A DNA stretch of 64,000 nt from Protopterus annectens (taxonomy: Eukaryota; Chordata; Ceratodontiformes; Protopteridae): NCBI RefSeq assembly GCF_019279795.1, contig NC_056725.1, forward strand, positions 1,747,701,626 to 1,747,765,625, in the 5' to 3' direction. The position numbers and the translations under genes are program-made. Below the pieces are notes generated by a model. The model was not told the DNA's origin and did no database searches. It saw only the letters and a list, made by a program, of their open reading frames with translations. Shown here piece by piece: positions 54,421 through 64,000 of this stretch; position 1 is the stretch's first letter, and the number at the start of each line of letters is the position of its first letter.

Positions 54421-54639
54421 CCTGTTGACTTCCAATATCATAACTTATGCGAGAAACTTAGTACTTCTCATGTCATTCATAATCATGTCTTACTTTTGAA
54501 GTGTACTTCCTTACAGAAAACACTTGCTTTTAGATTAAGCCAAGGGCATTAATCCAGACATTTACCTATGCAAAAATAAGAGAAAACACCTTAACTGTGC
54601 ATATAGTATGGTCGTGCACTTTTGCAACCTACCCCACCC

Positions 54640-56150
54640 TAACAGTGCAAGTTTACAGCATATTAACTTAAACTTGCTTTTGTCCAGCATTATTGATATT
54701 CTTAATGTTTTTTCCAAGATTTCTTGAACCCATTTACACTCCTAGTAAATGTGTTTCAGTTTTGCATCCCTTTGCCCGCATCTCCATCATTTGCTGTCTT
54801 TCTGTCCTCCCTCTCCATCCTTTTGATGTGAATAAATATCTGTGACGTGTGCTTTTTGGCTCTCTAACCACCCTCACCCTTTGCTAACTCTTCTGTTTGA
54901 GGTTTTCTTTCCATCCTTGCCCATCTCTTTTGGAGGCCTTTTCTTTCCATTTCAAGTCATCAAAAATGAATCAACACCTTTGCTTTTTTTTTCACCTTCT
55001 TCCAATCCCCCAATGAGCCGTTCTGATTTAAGTACATTTTCATCCTGCCCTCTTTATATTGTCCTCTTTACCATGTGTTTATTAAAGCCTGTAGCTGTGC
55101 TAACCACTCATTTTTGGTAACTCGTATTTTATTAATTCTTCAGAGGTCTGAAGTACTACTTTTCCAGTGTATATCTGTTTTACCAAATGGTTCTTCGTTT
55201 GTATTCCACAATTTTTCCAGATATTTTTTATGATTTAACCAAAATTGTTCCTCAATTATTTTCCCAAAAAGTCTTCCTCCTTGTCCCCTCCATTCCACAG
55301 TCTCCCATCTTTTCATTTTTCTGAGGATCTTCTCCCATAAGTCATCCCACTTCCCCTCCTTTGTTTCTTTCTTTGCTCACTGTATGATAGATGTCAGAGC
55401 ATATGTTAGGAGATGTGGTTTTCCAAATATTTCCTTCTTTATTAGATGTGTAGTCAAAGCCTTATGTGATTTATGTCCATCTCCCTACCCTTCCCTTTTT
55501 TACCATCTCTATTAACTCTTCTTATGTACACTACAGTTCTTTCTTCTCTGGGAATATCAACTGGTTTCTACTGGGTTATCATCTGTTAATTTATATTACT
55601 ATAACCTAGAAATATGTTGTTGCTCCTCTTTTTAGCATTTCTTGTACTTTCTTCCCCAGTGTGAAAGAATGTCCCTAACTGTGTTGTCCCCTGGGGCCCT
55701 TGTATGCAGTCAGATATTTCGGGTAGTCCACCTCCTTAATTTCCCATTTTGTTCCTGTTCCTTTCCTTGAGCCTAGTCTGATTAGTACTGTGTTTTTGTT
55801 ATTGCACCTTTTTCTGTGCATTGACTCAAAATTGTCAGAAACGGGAAAATTCTTTTTAGGGTATCCTTTGTGTTTAATGATATCAACATGCAGTCATTTT
55901 CATATATCAGGAATCACAGCAGTTCTCCTTTTTCTGTCTTTAGGGTCTCCAGCTTCTTTCTAATCTTTGGAGTTAGTTCCTTTTACTCTACATTGAGTAA
56001 CCATGAAGACAGCAGACACCTTTGTTACCTTTAACAGCCCTCCCTTAAGTTTCACTTCTAGTTCTGGCTTACATTGCTTTTATCAATACCTTAAAATGGT
56101 CCCATATCCTTCTTGTGTCTAACACCTTTCATAAACTGTTCAAACTCACA
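54640..56150 (-). pseudogene. Second L1-like LINE lineage, remnant
   Basis: The minus strand gives RCGQRDAKLKHIYWECKWVQ-like sequence near 54770-54700 (with a stop at the Trp), the terminal zinc-knuckle/WECP-type motif of L1 ORF2. It also gives an open stretch KWDDLWEKILRKMKRWETVE near 55350-55300. Around 55870-56150 are pieces resembling the RT (YENDCML..LNTKD for the catalytic box). It does not match the 51-54 kb and 60-64 kb family closely. Continuation to about 56900 is possible but not supported by motifs. Confidence 0.5.
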
Positions 56151-58245
56151 AAATCAGAGTCCTTTTGAAATCCCTGACCACTCTGTCCTCTCTTAGGGTT
56201 GTATTATCAGTATAGAAATTTGCAGGTGCTTCAGTCTTACAGAAAGATACTATAGTGTGTTCTTGAGAAGGAGTTTCAGACTATGACTGGTGCAAGTTAT
56301 TAGTCTTATGTCAGGTCTTCCTGGAGGGTGTTTGTACTATGGGGCAGTCAAATACATTTTTGTATTTTCGCCTCCTTTTCAGCCTGTTTTTTTCTAAATG
56401 GCAATCACAGTTTGCTTTTTACTCTGCAGTTCTTCTTGCGCTCTGCTGTGGACCTCTTGCTGCATTATTTGCACTTCTTCCCTTGTTATATCCTGTATAA
56501 CTTTTCAAGCCCTCCTTATTTCAACAAAAGACGTCTGAGTCTTCCTAGCTGATTGTGCCCTCTTTGTTCTTATCTGTTGAATTGAAAGTCCCTATTTCCA
56601 TTCCTCAGGTTACTTTGTCAAATTCCTTGATCATTTTTTATGTCATGTGTACCTTTCAACTGCAAGTCCATTTTGTTTTGTTTAGTGTATGTTTTTCCGT
56701 TTTTTTTTTTTTTTTTTGGAGATTGTGTATTTCTCCCGATCAGCACTCTCTCTCTCTTTCTCACCAATTCTGCGTGCTCTGCTGTTGCCTTTCACAGCAG
56801 TGATGTCTAATTCTTGTTCATGCTTTGAAACTGATGACTCTTCCCTCTACTTCTCAAGCATATTTACCTCCAATTTTATGACTGCTGGCAAATTTAAGGT
56901 GTTATTGTATGGACTTTAACCACCTTTTTCTTTGTGAAACCAAAACATACTGTGGTTAAAATCAGCATCTTTCTTCAGCATTGCTCACTGTCCCTTCCAC
57001 TGTAAAGTTAAAATCGCAGGGTAACTGAGAGCTTTGGTGGCATGCAGAACTAAAGCTCTGACAACCAGTGTGTTGAGTGGATCAGGTGTTGATAGAGCTG
57101 GGGGGGGGGGGTAGAGCAAGACTCACACTGCTAGAATCCCTTGGTGGTGGTGGGGTGATAATGCAAATGTGCACCCTGGAGACAGGCTTTTATTTCACCA
57201 AGTAACCAAATAGTGGTAGCTTTCATAGCACATGAACCTCCACAGTGATTCAGGAAACTCGTCTGCTGCCCAAGTGGTGGAATTAGGGTCACTATAGATG
57301 TCTGGTGGTCTAGGGCAAAAATGACCTAGGGAAAAAATCAAAAGGTAGTTCATGTATGTCATGTCCTATCATCTTTATTTCCCATTTTATGCAGTAGCTG
57401 TTTTCTTTTCTTTTTTTTTTCTCCTCTTTTCTTTTCTGGAATAGCTTGTCGAAGAATAGATCACATTGCCTGTGCTTTAATCAGAATTTCCATTTTATCA
57501 TGTACATGTGTGGTCAAGCTAACAAAATACTACAGTGTATCTCTTCCATTTTTCCTTCTGATTACACTATGAATTTTCTGTTTTTGGTGTATATCTTGAT
57601 CAAGTTGAAACAATTGCTGTGCATTTCCATTTAAAAGGTACCACATTCTTTATCTGACAGTCATTCTGATTTGAGGGTTTTGATCCTCATGCTCCATTTC
57701 TGATATCATTCAGCTTTTCACATTGCCAGAGCACTATTTAATCCAGTTCATTTCCTTTCTCACAGTTTGTTGTTTTAAAGTCCTCATATGCTCAGCCGTG
57801 TAAGAGATCTTCCTGATCAGAGTGGCTGTGGATGAAAGTACTCTGGGGCTAAATATGCCGGGGTGGGGTTTGGTTCATTCCGGAGCTGATTTTTTTATCT
57901 GTCCCCTTACCCTATTATCTGTAATTTAAATTACTTGTTTTGTAGCTTGCAGTGCTCAGGTGGCGATTCAGCTTTGTTATTGTTATTATGTAAGTAATTT
58001 GAAATTTAAGGTAATCATTCATGGACCATATTTATTCTGAATGAACAAAACTGTACTTGGATTACGTGGTGCACATGCCCTGCTGACACAAAGGCTGGAG
58101 CACATACTGAAAAAAGTAAATATCTGCATATAAAGAAGTGCTTTGTAATGAATTTATCTAATTAAAAAAGAAATGGGAGAAATTCAGATAGTTTCCCTTT
58201 TTGTGTAGCCCATACTTAGCTGTATAATTGTAATTTCTGTTTCAG
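56151..58245. other. Intron segment before the third IGF2R exon
   Basis: Pyrimidine-rich stretches to about 56900 may be more decayed LINE. A run of G is at 57092-57107. Between 57000 and 58200 I recognise no element. Polypyrimidine tract and AG at 58228-58245 form the acceptor. Confidence 0.5.
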
Positions 58246-58360
58246 ACTAGTACTTACCTACACATTGAATGATACCGGAAGTGTACCAAAGCCAGACTTC
58301 TGTGGACAGCATACTCCTGCTGTAACCATCACTTTCACATGCCCTTCTAAAAGACAAGAG
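58246..58360 (+). CDS. IGF2R: IGF2R exon, later part of extracytoplasmic repeat 2
   Basis: A 115-bp exon between TTTCAG and GTAACA. Its first base completes the Arg codon split at 29428. It then reads [20 protein letters not shown] and [14 protein letters not shown], ending in phase 0. DFC.GH.PAVTITF.CPS is conserved in repeat 2 of the receptor. Here the second residue of the DGH motif is Gln (GQH). No stop codon and normal splice sites. The next exon, expected to open with the short linker before another Cys pair, is not visible up to 64000. Confidence 0.94.
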
Positions 58361-58963
58361 GTAACATCATTTTGATTTTTTTGGCAAATTTAGAAGTAGA
58401 TTATTCTCTTTATAGATATTATTGTACAGTTGTCAGTCTGCTTAGTGTAGGATTTTTTTTCATTTAGCCTTTATTAAAAAGTGGAAAAATCCAACTAACT
58501 TCTTCATTTAAGAGTAAACCAGTACATGTAAAATAGCTCCTATACTCTGAAATTCCACAGATATAAACCGTGCCAGTGAGTGATGATTACACCAAGGTGC
58601 ACAACAGCTCATGCTGTTTTGATCCTATATTTCTGGACCACCATGTTCATGTTAATCCAGTGACATACTCATGCAAGTTTGTAGTATCCTGTGGTACCTG
58701 CTTCCAGAATCTAAAATTAGTGCTGAAGCAGTGTAAAGAGGTTTGTCTTAAGCTTTTGGTTTCATCTTTTCTAAGACTGCATTTTGGATTGTATATTCCC
58801 AGTCTGCTGGGAGCCATAAAACCTAAATTTATCTGGAAGTGTAAATGCTATTCAAACACTGAAGGCACTATAAAGGGAGTGGTGTGGGGACAGAAGATAG
58901 TGAAAGTTAGGTCTATGAAGAAAAATGTTAAAATGTTGGTTTTAAAAATTACTGCTTAAAAGC
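58361..58963. other. Intron with a long open frame of unknown meaning
   Basis: It holds a + strand open frame at 58570-58959 (129 codons, Cys- and Lys-rich). I do not recognise it and see no splice signals joining it to the exon. It may be a decayed element. Confidence 0.35.
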
Positions 58964-60462
58964 ATAGGTTCATAGATGTGTACTAGGCTAATCCCCACTG
59001 GAGACTTTATAAGCCTAGCAAAACATTTCATTTGCATCCTGCAAGTTTGTGCCTTATAAATTTTTTTAAGGAGTATATATAGTTAGGGCAAGATTTGCAG
59101 GTTGCCTTGGTCCATTGGAGACCAGGCTGCTTGCTAGACCAGAGATATATTTCCGTTTTCTCATCCACGTATCTAGGTTTCCATTGACTAGGGTTAGAGA
59201 AGAACTCTGCTTCATGTAGATGGAAAGCCTGTTCCAGACAAGGGAATTTTCTGTGATACATACCTGTCCCTCCAGTATGCTGTATATATGTTGCAGGCAA
59301 AGTTTAGATCTCTAGATCGAGTAATTATGTTGCTATGCATTTTGTAGATTTTCAAAAGCTGCATCATAGTGAGATCCAAGGCTGCCTTGTATAAGAGGCA
59401 TGGATCATCTCTATGTAGGATATGCAGTTTATGCCCTGCGTTCTTTTTGTGAGGAGCCTCTGTGGACATTCCAGTTGCCGAATGTGTCTGGTCAATTACA
59501 TACCAAAGGGGGGTGTTTTACTCGATGTTGGCCTTGATGGGGGCCAAATACAGTGGAATGATGACTTCCTTGGACCTAGATGCCATGCCCTTGGTTTGTA
59601 AGCTGAACAACATAGAATGATTTCCTTACTACCTTAGACATGTTGGTTGAAAGCAAGGTTACTGTCTACATGCATACCCAAATCCCCGACTACTGGTCAT
59701 ACTCTTAGGGGGTATGCTATTGATGAGGTAATTTCCTTAGATGTATAACTTCGCAAAGAGTACTGTTATACATTTCTTGGCATTGAGTTTTAAGCTGTGG
59801 CTTTGACAACAGTCATTTGTCTGTGTTAGTCCTTCCTGTAGATTGTTAGTGTTTTGTGAGAATTCTGTAACTGCTTCCATGTTTGCAAAATTGGACAGCC
59901 ACAAACCCTTGACATTGACCTCAACCTCTGAAAGTAGATGCCAAAAAGGAGCAGATCCTGCATAGAATTCTGAGAGTGACTCCACTAGTTACCGGCCTCT
60001 CTTTCTGGAGGTGGCCTCCCCCATCGTTATTTAATTTCCTGGTTCCTATCTGAGAGCCAGATTGTGATCCGGAGTGTAACACAGGGGTTTATGCTGATAT
60101 CTATAAGTTTTACAGTGCCAGATTGGTGTATTGTGTCAGATGTCTTAACAAGGTCAAGGTAGACAGTATGTACTATTTTGCCCTCATCCATTGCCTTGGT
60201 GACCATCTCGTAGAAGTCCACCAAGTTGAATAGACTTGATCTGCCCTTGACAAAACTAAACTGGATCATTTTCAATGTTTGAATATTTTCTATGTCCTTA
60301 TTAATCATTTCCATGATAATTTATTCTCTGGCTTTGCATATGAGACCAGTCAGATTTCTGGGTATGTAGTTCCTGAGGTCCGTTGATGGCCTGCCCTTGT
60401 GCAGAGGAATAGCCGTTGCAGTTCTCCATTTGCATGGAACAAAGCCTGTCTGGAGGTTGCTT
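58964..60462 (-). mobile_element. CR1-like LINE, 5'-truncated copy
   Basis: Tail ATAGGTTCATAG at 58964, AAGCCTAGCAAAAC block, then minus-strand coding remnants: LHILHRDDPCLLYKAALDLT near 59415, LKLNAKKCITVLF near 59780, and FSFVKGRSSLFNLVDFYEMV with TVYLDLVKTSDTI near 60255-60130. It matches the 36.8-40.4 kb copy in order. The match ends near 60462, where the poly(A)-like end of an L1-like LINE begins. Confidence 0.85.
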
Positions 60463-63400
60463 TTTATTTTTTAAACAAGAAATATCTTTATTAAATTATC
60501 ACATGTGACATAGGCAGAGTCTTCTATTTATATAAATGAAAACAAACCATATTGACATAATTTCAGTTGCAAACGTTATACATTGCAAACTGCATTGATA
60601 TAACTGTAGTTGCAAACATTTTACATTACTTATAATCTGTCCAGTCATTGTCAAACATTACATAGCTCATTCATGTCCTGCCTTCTTTTAAACCTCATTC
60701 CTCCTCTACATGTATTGTTCCCACACTTACCATCTTTTCCTATGTAATTTGCTCCTACCCTTTTTTTTTTACAGATCCCAGTTCTAGTTGTTTATCTCTG
60801 TTACTATATTTCCTCGTTCTAATAAAGTTGGTTTAGACTTTGATTTCATTTTCTAGTAATTGTTTTTTTTTTTTTTTTTTGCAGCCATTATAACTAGACT
60901 CAGCAAGGGCTTACTATGTCTAGGCAATTTTGATTATGTATCATAGATTAAAAAAAAAATTACCTTAGTTGCACCAATTTGCTCACCCAGTATCTCTGAC
61001 AAAGCAGTCTGCTGGTAATCTTTAGAGACTGCCAACTCATTACACTCCCAGAAAATGTTTTCCCATTTACCTCTTTTGGTGCTCATCACACCTCCAGGAT
61101 TTGCTGTCTACATGAAGAAAATTTCTTTGGAGTCTACCTGGGGTATAAAAATACCTGTGTATATACTTCCAAGCAAAGATCCTAAATCTTGTAGACTTTG
61201 TTGCATATTCGGGAGACATACATATATCCCCCATTTGTTTCTTTTTGAATTGCTTATCCACTCTCTTGTTCCAATCCTTATTAACCTTCTCTGATTGACT
61301 GTTAGTTATCATGCTGTGCTATTCCTTTTTTAATGGCAGCTTCTGTTCTAGATTCTGCTAAAAACTCTTCCAGTGATGGTCTTTTGTTTAGGACCCCCCC
61401 CCCCCATTTCTTTCTCTTTACCTGTACTCTGATATCAATCCTTGATAGGGCAGGCAATCTCTAACCTGCATTCCAAGTACATTTTTGGAGTCTTCCCATT
61501 CTGTTACTTTTCCCTCTGTAGTTATTTGCTCACAATACCTTGGTTCTTTTGCCATTTTTCTCCAATAAATTTCAGCCCCCTCTTGCCTATTGTCTGTATC
61601 CCTAATTGCAGCCATCCCTCTTAGTCGAATCTCCTTTTTCCATTCCTTTGTTGGCCTAATTCTTAGAATACTTTCTGCTATGTTATGAATATAATAATGT
61701 GTATGTTATGAATATAATAATCTGTATGATTATTGTTCTTCTTCTTAAAGGTCTGCATACAAAATCCCAGTATCTCCTTGTTTCTTGAGATTCTTCCCTG
61801 TTTCATCATCATCCCTTTCTACTTTGAATTATAGTCATCAGATTGTGTTTTGTGTAGGAGCCTTACCTGTGTTGCTGTGAAATACCCCTTCTGATTGGGT
61901 AATCCCAATCCGCCTTGTTTTGTTGTAAGAATCCATTTATCCCACTTGACTCTTGCCATCTTCACCTCACAGAAAAAAATCCTTCAGCTCTTAATTGGTA
62001 TCTACAGCTTCTTGTCTGGTTGATAAAAATATGTCTGACCTGTGTATGAGACTAAAGGGACTAAAAACATTTTAACTGCTTGTGTCTTACTGTTGTTATC
62101 CATATGCCATAGCTTCCATTTTCTCAGTTTTTGTATTATTCTTTGTTTAGTCTCTTCCCACATATCCTTGGCTACCACACCAGAATCATTTTTAATCCGT
62201 ATTCCTAAATACTTAATTTTGTCATGTCCTCATAAATGCGGCTATTGCTGAACCAATTTGTGTGTGGGTATATAATTTACAATTATTGCCTTTCTTTTAG
62301 CTTCATTAATTTTGTATCCCAAAAAGGTTTGAAACTGTATCAGAATATTCCACAACACTGTAATGTCCTTTTCTGGTTTTGTTCGGTATAAAATAATAAC
62401 TGCAAATAGAGACAACTTTTCTTGACTTACCATACCAATTATATCCTTGAATTTCTGAGTCCCTTATTTTCTTTGCCAGTGGTTCTAAATGTAATGCAAG
62501 TAAAGGGGAGAGAGGACACCACAGTCTGGTTCCTTTGCTCATGCAGAAATTGTCAGAGGACCCAACCTACTTTAATTTTCACCTCCAATTCATCATATAT
62601 CCTCGTAATCAGCCTTATAATTTTATCAGGGAATGCAAATGCTTCCATTGCCTAGCTCATAAAGTCCGAGCTTACTCTGTCAAATGCTTTCTCTTCATCA
62701 AATAATTCCGCTTCCCTGTGATCATCAATGTTCTGTTAATGTTGTCAAATGGTTGCCTCCTCTCCAAAAACAGTCATTGATCTATATCTATCAATTCTGG
62801 CATCACTTTTACCGTTCTTTTATCCATTATAGATGTAAACACTTTTTATGATCATGGTTTAGTATCAAAATGGGCCTGTATGAAGCTGGATCTGATGGAT
62901 TTTTATCATCTTTAGGTATTACAGCTACCACAGCTGTCTTCCATGATGTTGGTGCTTCAAAAACCTTCCAGATCTTTATCAGTTTTTTTCCTCCTAGCTT
63001 CCAAACTTCCATAGGAATGCCATCTATTCATGGGGACTTTCCTGTAGACTGTTTATTCATCACCATTTTTATCTCCTCTCCTCCTATCCTAACTGCTAGT
63101 AGTTGAGCCTCATCTACCTTTAACCTTGGCTTATCCATATTTCTCTGTTTTATACAGGCTTTCATAGAATTTCTGAAACCTTTCTAATACTTACAGGATC
63201 TCTTGTTATCTTCCTTGTTATAGCCTCCCTAACCTTGGCAACAGCCCTTTGTAGTTTCTGTTGCTTGAGTCATTGTGCTAAAGGTTTTTCTAGAGTTGTC
63301 AAAAGCAGTTTTTCTAAATGTATGCATATTATCGAGGCAAGTCCTTATTTTCTGTGTAGCATCCTGCAGTTGCTCCTCCTCTTGTTCTTTGGGATTCCCG

Positions 63401-64000
63401 CTATTTTGTAATACTTTTAACATTTGTCAGTCCCTATAAATAATTCTTGTTACTTCTTAAACATATCTCCCTTTTATTTCTACCCTATTTTTAAACTCGT
63501 TTAATTTTATTGCACTCCATAGCTATATTTTCATAAGAAATTTCTATCTCCTGCAATAGCTCCTGAATAATTTCCAGTACCTATTCCTTAAATTCTCCTC
63601 TTTTCAACAGATAAGTGGGAAGACACTAGTGTTTTATTTTTATTTCATCACCATGTGTATTTTAGTTGTTATTAGCACATGATCTGAAATAGGTACTGGA
63701 TGTGTGTATCAAGACCTTCAGTTAAATGCACATGTTACTGTGAAATGTAAATTCTGTCCAGCCTGGCCAAGTTTTTGTATCTCGGGGAATGATATGTAAA
63801 TTCACTCCAACCTCCTATTACTGAATTCACATTTCCATGCAAATGTTTTCATTAATTTCTTCAAAAATTTACCATCCTTTGTTCTGTTTTCCCTGCTGGG
63901 CCTCCCAGACACAAAAATCACCTTTGCAGATCAAATTCCACTCCCCACCTATAAGTAATATTCCTTGTTGAAAGCTAATTATTTCTCCCAGAATTTTCTT
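60463..64000 (-). pseudogene. L1/Tx1-like LINE, 3' end to endonuclease, runs off window
   Basis: The + strand TTTTTTAAACAAGAAATATC at 60470 suggests the A-rich 3' end. Reading leftward on the minus strand: IGGEWNLICKGDF near 63935 and a later PVPISDH near 63690 (endonuclease GGDFN and SDH boxes), and ASYRPILILNHD near 62900. GTRLWCPLSPLLALHLEPLA near 62530-62475 is the L1 GTRQGCPLSPLLF box, and SYYFIPNKTRKG near 62400 replaces the YADD region. Stops and frameshifts throughout. The 5' end lies beyond 64000. Confidence 0.75.

Noticed and set aside
58570..58959. Possible extra IGF2R exon or new gene
   Set aside because: The Cys pattern does not fit the receptor repeats, there are no convincing splice sites, and the phase does not connect to 58360.

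Overview
This window is vertebrate genomic DNA of the large-genome, non-mammalian kind. It contains three coding exons of the host gene IGF2R (cation-independent mannose-6-phosphate/IGF2 receptor) on the + strand, at 29091-29223, 29314-29428 and 58246-58360. Together they encode most of the second of the receptor's 15 extracytoplasmic repeats. Almost everything else is intron filled with transposable elements. The mix is DIRS tyrosine-recombinase retrotransposons, a Penelope-like element, an R2/R4-type LINE with a restriction-like endonuclease, CR1-like and L1/Tx1-like LINEs, tRNA-derived SINEs and a hAT-like insertion. It points to an amphibian, a lobe-finned fish or another TE-rich fish. I cannot name the species from sequence alone.

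Left part (1-29090, upstream intron). A broken DIRS element (1-4865) abuts a LINE endonuclease fragment (4866-5340). Next comes a young Penelope-like element on the minus strand (5341-11119) with two intact ORFs (ORF1, and RT plus GIY-YIG). Its pseudo-LTRs each carry a sequence that folds as a minimal hammerhead ribozyme. The 475-bp LINE fragment recurs on its far side (11120-11594), as a very long target duplication would. From about 12530 to 20714 runs one R4-like LINE. It is split inside its reverse transcriptase by a 4.8-kb insertion (13811-18618) with hAT-like ends and an 8-bp target duplication, and that insertion is itself packed with SINEs and small repeats. The LINE's last 1.8 kb is repeated almost perfectly (18902-20714 and 24033-25844) around a doubly truncated, older DIRS fragment (20715-24032).

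Middle (29091-29428). Two IGF2R exons are separated by a 90-bp intron, in sharp contrast to the 28.8-kb intron that follows.

Right part (29429-64000). The large intron contains a very decayed third DIRS element (about 30080-41340, + strand) interrupted twice by CR1-like LINEs. The larger of these LINEs carries a fragment of yet another DIRS-type reverse transcriptase. Further right are a pair of diverged 1.4-kb repeats, a set of hairpin-rich non-autonomous repeats (one holding TTAGGG-like DNA), and several L1/Tx1-like LINE remnants. Every non-LTR element I can orient between 30 and 64 kb lies antisense to IGF2R. The third exon is at 58246-58360, and the next intron runs off the window through another CR1-like/L1-like pair.

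Nothing here looks like a gene cluster. The interest lies in the nesting order, the two long flanking duplications, the hammerhead-bearing Penelope-like element and the unclassified hairpin repeats.
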